A DNA stretch of 64,000 nucleotides from Shimia isoporae (GCF_004346865.1 NZ_SMGR01000001.1:2320433-2384432), one strand, 5' to 3'; positions 9,248 to 19,205 are shown, counted from the stretch's first letter. Program-made: numbers and translations. The notes: generated by a model not told the origin, from the sequence alone.

Positions 9248-9895
9248 ATGCCGATCACTCCCCAACAAGCCTCCGTTGAAGCCCGCAAAATCTGCGAGGC
9301 CGCGCCGATTGTTCCAGTCCTCGTGGTAGACGACGTCGCGCATGCCAAGCCGTTGGCCGAAGCTCTCGTTGCGGGTGGCCTCCCCGCCCTTGAGGTCACT
9401 CTGCGAACGCCGGCGGCGCTTGATGTGATTGCGGCCATGTCCAAGGTTGAAGGCGGCATGGTCGGCGCCGGCACACTCCTTACACCTGATGACGTTAAGG
9501 CCGCCAAGGACGCCGGCGCGACTTTCGGTGTCTCCCCCGGCGCAACCGATACATTGCTGGAAGCTTGCGAAGCGGAAGGCTTACCCCTGCTGCCTGGCTC
9601 GGCCAGCGCAAGCGAAGCTATGGCTTTGTTGGAACGTGGATACTCCATGTTGAAGTTCTTTCCGGCCGAAGCGGCAGGCGGAGCGAAATTCCTCGGGTCT
9701 CTTGCCAGCCCCCTGCCCCAGATCAGCTTCTGCCCGACAGGCGGCGTTAACCCGCAAAACGCAACCGACTATCTGAGCCTGCCCAATGTCGTCTGCGCAG
9801 GCGGTAGCTGGGTTGCACCCTCAGCGTTAGTAAAAAGCGGCAAGTGGGCTGAAATCGAAGCCCTCGCCCGCGAGGCATCTCAATTGCCACATTAA
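9248..9895 (+). CDS. eda: KDPG aldolase (2-keto-3-deoxy-6-phosphogluconate aldolase)
   Basis: Cleaves KDPG to pyruvate and glyceraldehyde-3-phosphate. The 215-residue protein has the family's catalytic glutamate in LEVTLRTP, the GAGTLL and GVSPGATD phosphate-binding segments, and the Schiff-base lysine in MLKFFPAEAAGG. The ATG at 9248 is chosen over an in-frame upstream start that would overlap edd; it leaves four bases after the edd stop. Last gene of the operon, followed by a strong intrinsic terminator. The same KDPG pool can be fed by the KDG kinase encoded at 21485. Confidence 0.96.
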   Translation: MPITPQQASVEARKICEAAPIVPVLVVDDVAHAKPLAEALVAGGLPALEVTLRTPAALDVIAAMSKVEGGMVGAGTLLTPDDVKAAKDAGATFGVSPGATDTLLEACEAEGLPLLPGSASASEAMALLERGYSMLKFFPAEAAGGAKFLGSLASPLPQISFCPTGGVNPQNATDYLSLPNVVCAGGSWVAPSALVKSGKWAEIEALAREASQLPH

Positions 9896-9920
9896 GTTTG
9901 ACCGCTTAAAACCGCTCAGA

Positions 9921-9949
9921 AAGCCGCCAGAACCCCTGGCGGCTTTTTT
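9921..9949 (+). terminator. Rho-independent terminator after eda
   Basis: A perfect 10-base stem (AAGCCGCCAG with CTGGCGGCTT) around the loop AACCC, followed by a run of T. It lies 25 bases after the eda stop and closes the Entner-Doudoroff operon. Confidence 0.92.
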
Positions 9950-10175
9950 CGTTCGTCGGAGCAGCAGCGCGCGCCAAATAGACCGCCTGTGTATCAACTG
10001 TGTCAGTTTCGGCTTCCAAGAGGCTCCGACTGATACAAAGCGTACAAAACTCATGGGTTCGCGAAGTTCGCGTGACACACAGGAGCGTCAAAACATCCCC
10101 ATCACAGATCTGATGTAGGCAGCACAACCGCCAGACATCGGACAAACGTAGTTCATTGGTAAGGGGGTCATTCAG

Positions 10176-11609
10176 ATGGCGTTCAAATTTCTAAAACCGT
10201 TTTCCACTTCTCTGGCTTGGAATGGCCGAGCCAACCGTGCTGAAAAGGCCGAAACACGGCAAACTGAAGAAGATAGTCGTGGACCGCAGGCTCGCAGGGG
10301 AGAACAGCCACCAGCGGAACCTGCACCCGATACTAACGAGCCAATCCGAGAGGCGGACGATCCGCGTGAGGAGGAGCGCCCCGAACCGACGGAGCCCACG
10401 TTCGTAATCGACACCGAACTCGCGGCGCGCTTCACTTCCTTTTTGAATTTTCTGGCACCACTGTCTCCCCTCATTCCCGACGGATTGACCATCACGCCTG
10501 CCAGCATCTGGATCGACTACGGCGGAGCGGACTTGTATCACGGCACCAACGGCGTAGACCGCGTCTGGGGCCTCTGGGGTGACGATGATCTCTTCCTCTA
10601 CGACGGCAACGATGTTGCATACGGCGGTACCGGCAACGATCTCATCCTTGGAATGCGAGGCGACGACGCCCTCTACGGCGGAACCGGAAATGATGTCATT
10701 TCGGGTGACCAGGGCGATGACACGATCGAAGGCGGCTCAGGTAACGACGTTATCTACGGCGGCATCGGAATGGACATGATCTGGGGTGGCGTCGGCAACG
10801 ACCGTATAGAAACCGGTACGGGTTTTGATGTTGTGCGCGGAGAAGACGGCAACGACAGCATTGATGGTGGCGACGGGAACGATTTGCTTTGGGGTGATGA
10901 TGGTGCGGACACCATCTTCGGTGGCGAAGGCAACGACCAGGTCTTCGGCGGCATTGGCAACGACCTCCTCCAAGGCGGTCTCGGTGACGACCACATGGAA
11001 GGTGGCGGCGGCATTGACGTCATGGTTGGCGCGCAGGGCAACGACATCATTAACGGCGGTGCCAGCCGTGACCTCATGTCAGGTGGCAGCGGCAACGACC
11101 AGATGAATGGAGGCACCGGCAACGACAGCATCGATGGCGACGGCGGGAACGACTCAATTCTTGGCGGCGAAGGCGACGATGAACTCTATGGTCAGGTCGG
11201 CAACGACTACATTCAAGGCGGCGGCGGCAATGACGCCATCTACGGAGGCACAAACGAAGCGGGCGAAATTGGTGACTATATGTCCGGTGGCGCTGGCTTT
11301 GACGTGTTCTACTTCGAAACCGGAGACAGCGGCGGCACATCGGGCGGACCGAACGACATCATCGAGGATTTCGTTTCCGGCGGCGACCTGATGGTGTTCC
11401 AGGACTTTGGAGGCGCTGACTTCCTCGGAGAGCAGAACGGGTTCTCCAACACTCCGGGCGCAGAAGTGTACTTCGAGCAAACCCAGAGCAACATTTATGG
11501 CGATGTAACGAATATCTACATGCGCGATGGGAATGGGCTGACCACAGATCTGTCCCTGACCCTGCTGGGCCATATCGATCTGACCGAGGGAGATCTTTTC
11601 CTGATCTGA
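10176..11609 (+). CDS. RTX calcium-binding protein, probable type I secretion substrate
   Basis: A 477-residue acidic protein. Residues about 20-75 are a charged, proline- and glutamate-rich linker. From about residue 120 to 370 runs a long array of hemolysin-type calcium-binding nonapeptides of the GGxGNDxIx type (for example GGTGNDLIL and GGSGNDVIY), which fold into a parallel beta-roll on calcium binding outside the cell. The C-terminus ends in a hydrophobic EGDLFLI tail, as in type I secretion substrates, and there is no Sec signal peptide. No ABC/MFP exporter is adjacent, so secretion must use a system elsewhere. No catalytic domain is visible; an adhesive or structural role is inference. 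A GGGGG ribosome site precedes the ATG. Confidence 0.85.
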   Translation: MAFKFLKPFSTSLAWNGRANRAEKAETRQTEEDSRGPQARRGEQPPAEPAPDTNEPIREADDPREEERPEPTEPTFVIDTELAARFTSFLNFLAPLSPLIPDGLTITPASIWIDYGGADLYHGTNGVDRVWGLWGDDDLFLYDGNDVAYGGTGNDLILGMRGDDALYGGTGNDVISGDQGDDTIEGGSGNDVIYGGIGMDMIWGGVGNDRIETGTGFDVVRGEDGNDSIDGGDGNDLLWGDDGADTIFGGEGNDQVFGGIGNDLLQGGLGDDHMEGGGGIDVMVGAQGNDIINGGASRDLMSGGSGNDQMNGGTGNDSIDGDGGNDSILGGEGDDELYGQVGNDYIQGGGGNDAIYGGTNEAGEIGDYMSGGAGFDVFYFETGDSGGTSGGPNDIIEDFVSGGDLMVFQDFGGADFLGEQNGFSNTPGAEVYFEQTQSNIYGDVTNIYMRDGNGLTTDLSLTLLGHIDLTEGDLFLI

Positions 11610-11634
11610 TGGACGCTGCCCCCGACAGAAAGAA

Positions 11635-11657
11635 GGCGCGAGACAGTGTCTCGCGCC
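11635..11657. terminator. Bidirectional hairpin terminator between convergent genes
   Basis: GGCGCGAGACA and TGTCTCGCGCC form an 11-base inverted repeat separated by a single G, so in practice about a 9-base stem with a 5-base loop. It sits between the stop of the RTX gene and the stop of the response regulator on the other strand, and is followed on the plus strand by ATTTCTTT. Confidence 0.75.
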
Positions 11658-11687
11658 ATTTCTTTGCGACCAACAATCGGAAACACG

Positions 11688-12404
11688 CTAGTCAAAAATA
11701 TATCCGATGCCTCGAACCGTTCGAATTGTGTCTGGCTTACTGGGATGCACCTCAATCTTGCGGCGCAGTCGAGAAATCCGCAGGTCAATTGAACGATCGA
11801 AATGCTCCCATCCCCTATCATGCGCCTGCTCCAGAAGCTGGTCACGATTGAGTACTCTTCCGCGGTTCTGGGCAAAGACCCTTAAAAGACTGAATTCCAT
11901 CGCGGTGATGCTGATCTCTTCGCCGTTCTCACCGAACAACTTCGCGCCGTCCAAATCCAACTCACATCGGCCAAAAGGAACCCTGCCGGTTGCCCTCATT
12001 GGCACGTCCGGCTCGGCAGCGGAAAAACTCTGTCGCCTGAGCGCGGCCTTGATCCTCGCCTCCAACTCACGCAGATCGACCGGTTTCGCAACGTAGTCAT
12101 CCGCCCCCATTTCGAGGCCCACAATCCGGTCAACAACTTCGCCCGCGGCAGACAACATGATCACCGGAATAGCCGAGTCCACACGAAGTTGGCGCAGAGC
12201 AGTAAGTCCATCCGTTCCAGGCATGTTGATGTCAAGAATAACAATGTCCGGCGGTGTCTGCTCGATCACCTCAAACAACGCATCTGCATTCTCGGCCTGC
12301 TTCACACCAAAGCCCCGCTCGCAAAGGTACTCCGACAACATCTCGCGCAGATGCGGTTCGTCATCGCAAACGAGAATGGTCTTTGCCTCGCTGCCAGAGA
12401 TCAT
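11688..12404 (-). CDS. OmpR-family response regulator
   Basis: A 238-residue two-domain regulator. The receiver domain has the acidic DDE pocket near residue 14, the phospho-acceptor Asp58 in VILDINMPG, and the YVAKPVD lysine motif. The C-terminal winged-helix domain has the OmpR-type end (RDRGWEHFDRSIDLRISRLRRK region and VRGIGYIF). It presumably binds DNA as a phosphorylated dimer. Its start overlaps the stop of the upstream multi-PAS hybrid kinase by four bases, so the kinase is the likely partner. The input signal is unknown. Confidence 0.93.
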   Translation of the reverse strand: MISGSEAKTILVCDDEPHLREMLSEYLCERGFGVKQAENADALFEVIEQTPPDIVILDINMPGTDGLTALRQLRVDSAIPVIMLSAAGEVVDRIVGLEMGADDYVAKPVDLRELEARIKAALRRQSFSAAEPDVPMRATGRVPFGRCELDLDGAKLFGENGEEISITAMEFSLLRVFAQNRGRVLNRDQLLEQAHDRGWEHFDRSIDLRISRLRRKIEVHPSKPDTIRTVRGIGYIFD

Positions 12405-15400
12405 TTTACATCTCCCGCTTTGGACAGACCTTCGACAAGGCTCTCGAGTTCGTCACGCAAGATTGGCTTCTCGATATGCGGCCGTTTCAACTCAGAAAAG
12501 AACCTGTATGCATCATTGCCAAGCGTATCCCCGGTAACAAACCCGATCCTTTGGGCGTAGTGCGGCAAGGATACAGCGATCTCGCTATAAAAGTCGGCAC
12601 CGTTCATTCCCGGCATTTTGAAATCACTCAGAACAAGATCAAACGGTTCATGGACCAACAGCTCCAATGCCTCTTTGGCATCGGTCACCAAGACCGGCTC
12701 GCAAGCCAACTCTTCCAGCATGTCGCAGATAAGCTCCCCCACGGTTTCCTCGTCATCGACAACAAGCACCCGACGGGCCAAATTCTCTTTGGACGGCTCC
12801 GGAATTCGCCCCTCGGAGGCATCCCTGCTACCTTCTGCATCGAGCCTGACAAAGAAACTTGTGCGTTCCCCCTCGACCGACTTCAGATCCAGTTGCCCTC
12901 CGTGGGCATCAACGATCCTGTGACTAAACGCCAGACCAATTCCAGTGCCCTTGCCAACATCCTTGGTGGTAAAGAAGGGCTCGAAAATACGCGCGCGAAT
13001 GGCTTCGGGGATTCCAGAACCGTTGTCGCGAATTTCCACCACCGACTGGCCATGCTCTGTATCAAAATAGGACCGGATCAAAAGCTCGCCCCTGTCTCCA
13101 AGCGGCGCCAACGTATGTTCGGCATTCACAATCAGGTTTGAAAAAACCTGCACCAACTGATCAACATCCCCGTCAACATCCGGCAAATCGTCGTCAAGCT
13201 CTGTGACAACGTTGGTGCCGTTCGTGCGCAGTCCGTAACCCGCGACATCAAGTGCTGTCAGCGCAATATCGTTCAAAGAACATTGCTCTACTTTGGTTGG
13301 GCGCTGCCGCGCCATTGCGAGGAAAGCGCGAACAATTTTTGAACTGCGCTCTGCGGCTTCGGCGATACGGTCGACCCGCTTTGACAACGTCGGATCTTCA
13401 AGCCGCCCTTCCAGCATCTGGGCATACCCCACTATGATCGATAGTGGATTGTTCAACTCATGAGCAACGCCGGCCAGCAACTCGCCAAGTGCAGATAGCT
13501 TTTCCGACTGATGCGCAGCGTCGCGTTGCAGTTGCAATTCTTCCTGCATGGCCAAAAGATCGGAGATATCGCGGGTAGAGGACACGATCACATCCTCGCC
13601 CTTATATTCGGTGACTCTTGCCGCCGTAATGCCCTGCATGATTGATCCGTCCGCCCGTCGGAACTGAACGCGATAATCATCCAAAGAACCGGTTGGCAAA
13701 AGTGCATCCAGATAAGCTTGTCGATCTTCAGGGCTCAAAAAGAAACTCAAGGTGGTTTCGATCTCGCCAAATCGTTCCCGCGAAGGCGGAGGGCAATAGA
13801 TGATCTTGCCGTCGTCAATTCGCGAAACGAGGAAATTCGCCGGACAAGCGTCGACGATCTTGTGCAAAAGAAGATCCGCTTCTCGCTGTTCCGCCTCAGC
13901 TCGGCGCTGCTCGGTTACGTCCACGAATGACAACAGATAGCGCTCTTTCTCCGTCCAGTGAGTGGATGCCAAAAGTGTGCGCCCATTGACCAGATGGATA
14001 GTTTCTCGCTTTCGAAATTCAGTTGCGAAACGATCAAGATCAGCAACGTACGCTTCCGGAGTCAGATTTTCGGGAACCGCGATCACCCGCCCTTCAACCA
14101 ATCGCTTCCATAGCGCCGACAGCTGCTCGCCTTCGCTCGGAGGAGCAAGGGTTTCAAAGAACATCTCCCGCAATCGCCGGTTTCCCAAGACAAAGCCGGT
14201 ATCCGTATCGAAAACCGCAAGCCCCTCTTCAAGCGACTGAATGGTGTCGTTCAGCGTTTGCTGACTGCGTTTCTCAGCTTCTTTCAGGGCGGTGGTGTCC
14301 GTGACAACGACAACGCGCCCGTCATCTTCGGTTGCGGCCCGCTCGACAAGATAGTGGCGCCCGTTGCGGAAGCAGACTTCCATAGGTTTGAGTGTCTCGC
14401 GTTGCGCACGGATGGCTTCTCCGAAAAGTTCAACACCCCGGTCCCCGACATCCTGACCCGCAATCGACGCGATTTGCGGCGCAAGTGTTGAAAATCTCTC
14501 GCTGTCCGCAAGCGCCAGAAGGTCCGCTGGCTGATAGCCGAAGGGAGAGGAAAACGCCTCGTTACAGTGAAACAGGTTACCGTCAGCCTCCTCAATCGCC
14601 ACACCGACCGGCAATCGCGCAACGGCGTCCGTGAACAGCCGCTCTGCCCGTAGCTGATCTGTAACGTCTTCCAGCGTCAGCAGACGTCCCTCAAGAACAG
14701 TTTCATAAACGTTTCCGACAATCTCCCGTCCGGCTGAGCTCGTCAGGGAAAACCCTTTCGCCGCAGTACGGATCATATTGTTCAATTCGGCGCGCATCTC
14801 TTCCCACGCCATACCTTCCGGCGCCCTAAAGCTTCCCTTTTCGATAGAGCGTTCATAAACCTCTTGGATTGGGATGCCGGGTTTCAAGAAATGGTCTTCT
14901 GGATCGACCATTTCCCGAAATCGTTGGTTGGCGAACACAAGACGGTCATCATCGTCAATAAGCGCGATCCCGAATTCTACGGCGTCGATAACCTTGTTCA
15001 GCAATTCGCGCGCGCGCGCCTCTGTCGTGCGTTGATGGGTGATATCCTTAACGTTGCCCACAAGCCCGCCATCGCTCAACCGCGTAAGACTGATCTCACG
15101 CTCCGTGCCGTCGGCAACACGCACTTCTATCTGCGCGCTTTCCAAAGATTTCAGCTTCTCCATAAATGCCGGCATCCCCTGTTCGGCGCCGCGCTGGATC
15201 GTCACATGTCCGCTGGCTACCGCACTACCGATAATATTCTGCATCGGGGTTCCGGGGACCAAGACATCTCGGTGCGGACCGAGCATTTCGGCGTAGCTCT
15301 TGTTCGCGAACACCAGCTTGAGGTCTCGGTCAAAAAGCACAAACCCCTCGTCGAGCACATTTACGGCCTCGAAAACCGAAGAAATCGGCTCGCGGGTGTT

Positions 15401-15415
15401 AATGCTCGTCTCCAT
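12401..15415 (-). CDS. Multi-PAS hybrid sensor histidine kinase/response regulator
   Basis: A soluble kinase of 1004 residues from the ATG at 15415; a TTG at 15463 would add 16 residues but neither start has a good ribosome site. At least five PAS-like modules are visible, recognisable by the repeated pattern 'FD...VFANxxF/Y' ([54 protein letters not shown]). Then a HisKA domain with His652 in AHELNNPLS, an ATPase domain ([19 protein letters not shown]), and a C-terminal receiver with Asp931 in [10 protein letters not shown]. No membrane segment is evident, so it senses an internal signal. It is coupled by a four-base overlap to the OmpR-type regulator downstream. The signal and regulon are unknown. 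Confidence 0.9.
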   Translation of the reverse strand: METSINTREPISSVFEAVNVLDEGFVLFDRDLKLVFANKSYAEMLGPHRDVLVPGTPMQNIIGSAVASGHVTIQRGAEQGMPAFMEKLKSLESAQIEVRVADGTEREISLTRLSDGGLVGNVKDITHQRTTEARARELLNKVIDAVEFGIALIDDDDRLVFANQRFREMVDPEDHFLKPGIPIQEVYERSIEKGSFRAPEGMAWEEMRAELNNMIRTAAKGFSLTSSAGREIVGNVYETVLEGRLLTLEDVTDQLRAERLFTDAVARLPVGVAIEEADGNLFHCNEAFSSPFGYQPADLLALADSERFSTLAPQIASIAGQDVGDRGVELFGEAIRAQRETLKPMEVCFRNGRHYLVERAATEDDGRVVVVTDTTALKEAEKRSQQTLNDTIQSLEEGLAVFDTDTGFVLGNRRLREMFFETLAPPSEGEQLSALWKRLVEGRVIAVPENLTPEAYVADLDRFATEFRKRETIHLVNGRTLLASTHWTEKERYLLSFVDVTEQRRAEAEQREADLLLHKIVDACPANFLVSRIDDGKIIYCPPPSRERFGEIETTLSFFLSPEDRQAYLDALLPTGSLDDYRVQFRRADGSIMQGITAARVTEYKGEDVIVSSTRDISDLLAMQEELQLQRDAAHQSEKLSALGELLAGVAHELNNPLSIIVGYAQMLEGRLEDPTLSKRVDRIAEAAERSSKIVRAFLAMARQRPTKVEQCSLNDIALTALDVAGYGLRTNGTNVVTELDDDLPDVDGDVDQLVQVFSNLIVNAEHTLAPLGDRGELLIRSYFDTEHGQSVVEIRDNGSGIPEAIRARIFEPFFTTKDVGKGTGIGLAFSHRIVDAHGGQLDLKSVEGERTSFFVRLDAEGSRDASEGRIPEPSKENLARRVLVVDDEETVGELICDMLEELACEPVLVTDAKEALELLVHEPFDLVLSDFKMPGMNGADFYSEIAVSLPHYAQRIGFVTGDTLGNDAYRFFSELKRPHIEKPILRDELESLVEGLSKAGDVK

Positions 15416-15615
15416 TTGTTGCGCCCAACCTTTCCGGAGTTGCTTCCCAATCGGTTTTCTCAACCCAATGGAAAGCAGACCAACTCAAGCGAACCCCATT
15501 TTTCCGTTCAGGTCACTACCTCAAATTGTATCAATTGTTTCAGGGGATCACTGTGAGAGTTGCTTCACGCTGTCGCAACGCGAGACAGTTTGCAAACACG
15601 GCAAATCTGAGAGGC

Positions 15616-16302
15616 TTAGCCGAGCCACTTCCGATAATCGCTGACCAATAGGTGCGTAGGCGCTTCATCTTCCTCGATGTCGGCAAAACGTCCGATAGGT
15701 TCTCGGAAGATGTTGTCAGTTTCGTCGTCGTTTACGGTAGACACCTCCCCGATCAAAACGTCCCCTCCTTCGCCCCAAAATGCATGCCAGTCTCCTGGCA
15801 TCAGCGTCACACTCTCACCTGGTTCAAACCGCAGCTTTTCGCCAGGCGCATAGTTGCGCTTGATACCATCGCACATCACGACACCGCCGCGGTCTTCAGC
15901 AAAATTCCCATCGTCATCAGAGCCAAACAGCTCGACGACCAATGTGGCACCGCCGCGATTGATAATATCCTCTGCCTTGATCACATGTGTGTGCATCGGG
16001 CTGAGTTGGTCCTGCTTCGAAATCAGCAGTTTCTCCGCGTAACACATGCCACCGCCCCGTTGCAGGTCCCCAAGCAAACCGTTCCGTAAAGTGAACAGGA
16101 ACAGCCCCATCTCGTCAAAACGCCCGTCTCCATAGTCGGTGATGTCCCATCCACAACGCGCATTGATTACGTGACGGGCCGCATCCTTCTGCGACACGAA
16201 CTCTTCGGGCGTCCAATGCGCAAATGGAGGCAGCACAAAACCGTAGCGACGGATCATATCGCCGGCCTCTGCCATAATTTGGTTGATGCGCGAACGTTTC
16301 AT
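15616..16302 (-). CDS. D-lyxose/D-mannose-type ketol-isomerase (cupin)
   Basis: A 228-residue cupin enzyme of the D-lyxose isomerase family, which interconverts D-lyxose with D-xylulose and often D-mannose with D-fructose. Metal-binding residues are visible in MHTHVIKAEDI with the following NRGG, and in the later LMPGDWHAFWGEGG segment. The ATG at 16302 is chosen because GGGGAGG lies just before it and the family begins this way (MKRSRINQIM); the frame is open to 16422 but without a ribosome site. An 11-base match to the gap operator lies about 53 bases upstream, suggesting control by the LacI-type regulator. Transcribed away from the M24 peptidase gene. Confidence 0.87.
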   Translation of the reverse strand: MKRSRINQIMAEAGDMIRRYGFVLPPFAHWTPEEFVSQKDAARHVINARCGWDITDYGDGRFDEMGLFLFTLRNGLLGDLQRGGGMCYAEKLLISKQDQLSPMHTHVIKAEDIINRGGATLVVELFGSDDDGNFAEDRGGVVMCDGIKRNYAPGEKLRFEPGESVTLMPGDWHAFWGEGGDVLIGEVSTVNDDETDNIFREPIGRFADIEEDEAPTHLLVSDYRKWLG

Positions 16303-16349
16303 ACTGTGGCCTCCCCTGCTCTTCTCGTCTCTAGCAAACAAGCCAGGCC

Positions 16350-16365
16350 CTGTCAGCGCTAACGG
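16350..16365. promoter_or_regulatory. Second copy of the LacI-type operator half-site
   Basis: CTGTCAGC followed by GCTAACGG; 6 of 8 paired positions match, and the 11 bases AGCGCTAACGG are identical to the site before gap at 4873-4883. It lies between the isomerase gene and the divergent M24 peptidase gene, 48 bases upstream of the isomerase start. Confidence 0.5.
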
Positions 16366-16450
16366 CGCTTTCCGAGCAAATTCTCTATAGCCCATTGCGA
16401 ACGCAGAATTCATGCGCGACAACTGAACAACAGTTCACTGGAGAATGCTC

Positions 16451-17566
16451 ATGACCAACGCCAATTATTCTGATCGCATCGCCGCGTTGCGGGCCCGAAT
16501 GGAAGAGACAAATACTGATCTCGTGGCGCTTGGTCCGTCCACCCACATGGCGTGGCTTTCCGGCGTCAATCCGCACGGCGACGAGCGTCCCGTGATGTTG
16601 CTGGTCGGCCCCAAGGAAGCAGGTTTCTTGATGCCATCCCTCAATGCAGACAGTGCTCGTCAGATGACCGAACTCCCTTTCTTCCCTTGGAAGGACGACG
16701 AGGGTCCGAGCGAAGCACTTTCACGACTTCTTTCGCATGTCGGCGTTGCTGAGAAAACCGACCCTTCGATTGTCATTGACGAAACGATGCGTGCCGATTT
16801 CGCCTTTAGGCTCACCGACGCTTTGCCGACGCAATACCGACGTTTTACAGACGACACTGTCGGCCTGCTCCGCAGTCGCAAGGACGCCAGCGAAAAGGCG
16901 GCGATCAAGGCCGCGCATCTGCTGAATGACCAAGCCGTACAGATCGCGTTCGACAGTTTGAAAGAAGGTATGACAGAGCGGGATCTGCAAGACATCATTC
17001 GCGGTCACTATAAGGCAAATGGCGCAACACCAGAGTTTACCATCGTCGGCTTCGGTGCCAACGGCGCGTTCCCGCATCACCACACGGGCGACACGCAGCT
17101 GGTAAAGGACATGGCCGTCCTCATAGACACGGGCTGCCGCCTCGACGGTTATCCCTCCGACATGACGCGCTGTGGATATTTTGGGCAGCCGAACTCAACT
17201 TACGAAGACGTTTTCGCGACTGTGGAACTGGCTGTAAAAGCCGCACTCACCGCCGCCAAGCCGGGGGCAAAGGCAAGCGAAGTCGATGCCGCCGCGCGAG
17301 ACGTTATCTCAGCCGCGGGGTATGGTGACCTTTTCTTGCACCGTACCGGCCACGGACTCGGCGTTGATGTGCACGAGCCACCTTACATCACCGCCTCGTC
17401 AGATGTTGTGCTTGAAACCGGCAACGTCTTCTCCATCGAACCCGGGATTTATGTCCCAGGACAGTTTGGCGTTCGGCTTGAGGAGATCGTAATTCTGACC
17501 GAAAACGGGAACGAGGTGTTCTCCGAAATGCCCCGGTCAATGCAAAACCGCCCTGCGCAGAACTGA
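16451..17566 (+). CDS. M24 family metallopeptidase (Xaa-Pro dipeptidase/aminopeptidase type)
   Basis: A 371-residue soluble peptidase with a creatinase-like N-terminal domain (about 1-130) and a pita-bread catalytic domain. All metal ligands are present: Asp in LIDTGCRLDGYPSDMTR (two aspartates 11 apart), His in RTGHGLGVDVHE, Glu in SIEPGIY and Glu in RLEEIVI. Such enzymes remove an N-terminal residue before proline or split Xaa-Pro dipeptides. The ATG at 16451 is preferred over 16445 because GGAG then lies eight bases upstream. No operon partner. Confidence 0.88.
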   Translation: MTNANYSDRIAALRARMEETNTDLVALGPSTHMAWLSGVNPHGDERPVMLLVGPKEAGFLMPSLNADSARQMTELPFFPWKDDEGPSEALSRLLSHVGVAEKTDPSIVIDETMRADFAFRLTDALPTQYRRFTDDTVGLLRSRKDASEKAAIKAAHLLNDQAVQIAFDSLKEGMTERDLQDIIRGHYKANGATPEFTIVGFGANGAFPHHHTGDTQLVKDMAVLIDTGCRLDGYPSDMTRCGYFGQPNSTYEDVFATVELAVKAALTAAKPGAKASEVDAAARDVISAAGYGDLFLHRTGHGLGVDVHEPPYITASSDVVLETGNVFSIEPGIYVPGQFGVRLEEIVILTENGNEVFSEMPRSMQNRPAQN

Positions 17567-17579
17567 CACAGGGCGGTTT
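17544..17579. terminator. Hairpin between M24 peptidase and GGDEF/EAL genes
   Basis: AAACCGCCCTG (17545-17555) pairs with CAGGGCGGTTT (17569-17579) around a 13-base loop, overlapping the peptidase stop codon. On the minus strand it is followed by a short T run (TTTTG), so it may serve the convergent GGDEF/EAL gene as well. Confidence 0.65.
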
Positions 17580-17606
17580 CAAAACAAAGATTGAAGTGCG
17601 TGCGCC

Positions 17607-19205
17607 TTAACTGGCGGCACGCACATCCGGTTGAGACATAACGTGATTGTCGGACCACTCAGTCTCCAAGAGCCAGGAAATCTGTTCAGCAGGGACAGGT
17701 TTTTCAAAGAAATACCCTTGTCCAAGTGAACAATGCAGCCCCTGCAGATATGTCAAATCATCTGCCGTTTCGATGCCCTCAGCTGTCACATCCAGCTCCA
17801 GCCCAGACGCCAACGAAAGAATACCGGACACGATTTGCTGACTCTGACGCTGTTCCGAAATATCGGTGACGAAACTGCGGTCGATCTTCAACCGGTCAAA
17901 CGGCAGGCTCCGCAGGCAAGCAAGGCTTGAATAGCCGGTGCCAAAGTCATCGAGAGCAATCTGGATCCCCAACGCTTTGAAGGCGTCGATTTTCTTGCGG
18001 GCAATCTCGAAGTCATCGATGACGGAGCTTTCCGTGATCTCGATCGTCAGACGGCTCGGCTTGAAGCCGGTCTCCTTCAAAACTTTCTGCACATTCTCAA
18101 CCAGTGCACCTTCTCGGAACTGGATGGGCGAAATATTGAAGGAGATAGAGAGCTCTTCCGGCCAGGCAGCAGCATGAATGCAGGCCTTGCGCAACAGCGC
18201 CATACCCAGCGGCCCGATCAATCCACTGTCTTCGGCAATTTCAATAAACACGAAGGGGGGAACGTTGCCCCGTGTCGGATGCGTCCAGCGTGCCAGCACT
18301 TCAAAGCCGACCAATTCGGAACTGTCGATACGCACAATCGGTTGGAAGAATGGGACAATGTCGTGGTTCTCGACCGCGTGCTTCAAATCACTGGCAATCT
18401 CGGCACGATCACGAGATTGACGGTCCGCATCCTCATCATACCAGGCAAAGCTTCCGCGGGCGCCCGCCTTGACCTGATAGAGCGCATGGTCGGCACGGCG
18501 CATCATTTCGGCAAGTCCACGGTCCTGATCCCATTGGACAAGACCAATACTCGCGCCAACAAGAATACTTTGTCCATTAAACGGGATCGGCTGCTCAACG
18601 CTGCGAAGGATACGGCGTGCCGCGCGTTCGACCGATGCAGCGTCCATCGCCGGTCCAAACACCAGCACAAATTCGTCGCCGCCCAAGCGTGCCACAACAC
18701 CACCGGCACCAGCTTCTTCCCGCAGGCGTTCAGCCGCTGCTATCAATGTTGCGTCGCCTGCTGCGTGGCCATGTACGTCATTGACCGGTTTAAAGCGATC
18801 CAGATCGACAAGGGCAACATACCGTGGTCCGGATGCATCTTGCGCCTCTGCGCTGAGGTTCTCAACAACTTCGTAAAAGGCGCGGCGGTTCATCAACCCG
18901 GTCAACGGATCGTGGCGAGCATTTACATCAGCGCGGTTGCGCTCCAACTCGCGGTACTCCGCAAGCCGCTTGATCCTGCGTGACTTGTACCAAACCGACA
19001 ACCCCAATGCGATCAGCAGGTTGAAGCCCAACATAGCAATCTCGTCCAGTTCCCAGTTTTCGTGGGATCGGCTGAACTGGTAAAAGACTTCAAAGGCTTC
19101 GAACTCGGCAAGGAAAGGCCAAGTGATCACCGCGCTCAAAAAGAAGAGCGTAGGTACGGAAAACAATCTGCTACGCCATTTGGCTCTTTGTTCAGGGGAC
19201 AGCAC
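17607..19205 (-). CDS. Membrane GGDEF/EAL cyclic-di-GMP protein
   Basis: A 532-residue protein starting with GTG at 19205 behind a GGAG site. Two N-terminal hydrophobic segments (about 15-35 and 58-75) anchor it in the membrane. The diguanylate cyclase domain has an intact GGDEF at residues 175-179; the inhibitory RxxD site expected just before it is absent (GAGG instead). The EAL domain has EVL in place of EAL at about 302-304, a common active variant, with the DDFGTGYSSL and LKIDRSFV motifs kept. It could therefore make or break cyclic di-GMP. The N-terminal region shows no known sensor domain. It stands alone. Confidence 0.92.
   Translation of the reverse strand: MLSPEQRAKWRSRLFSVPTLFFLSAVITWPFLAEFEAFEVFYQFSRSHENWELDEIAMLGFNLLIALGLSVWYKSRRIKRLAEYRELERNRADVNARHDPLTGLMNRRAFYEVVENLSAEAQDASGPRYVALVDLDRFKPVNDVHGHAAGDATLIAAAERLREEAGAGGVVARLGGDEFVLVFGPAMDAASVERAARRILRSVEQPIPFNGQSILVGASIGLVQWDQDRGLAEMMRRADHALYQVKAGARGSFAWYDEDADRQSRDRAEIASDLKHAVENHDIVPFFQPIVRIDSSELVGFEVLARWTHPTRGNVPPFVFIEIAEDSGLIGPLGMALLRKACIHAAAWPEELSISFNISPIQFREGALVENVQKVLKETGFKPSRLTIEITESSVIDDFEIARKKIDAFKALGIQIALDDFGTGYSSLACLRSLPFDRLKIDRSFVTDISEQRQSQQIVSGILSLASGLELDVTAEGIETADDLTYLQGLHCSLGQGYFFEKPVPAEQISWLLETEWSDNHVMSQPDVRAAS

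Noticed and set aside
10600..11250. Tandem DNA repeat or CRISPR-like array
   Set aside because: The periodicity is that of the RTX nonapeptide codons (27-base units with varying sequence); there are no identical repeats or spacers.
12254..13141. A 295-codon plus-strand frame opposite the multi-PAS kinase
   Set aside because: Antisense shadow of the kinase and response regulator; no family motif.
14864..15556. A 230-codon plus-strand frame opposite the N-terminus of the kinase
   Set aside because: Shadow of the PAS domains; no recognisable protein pattern.
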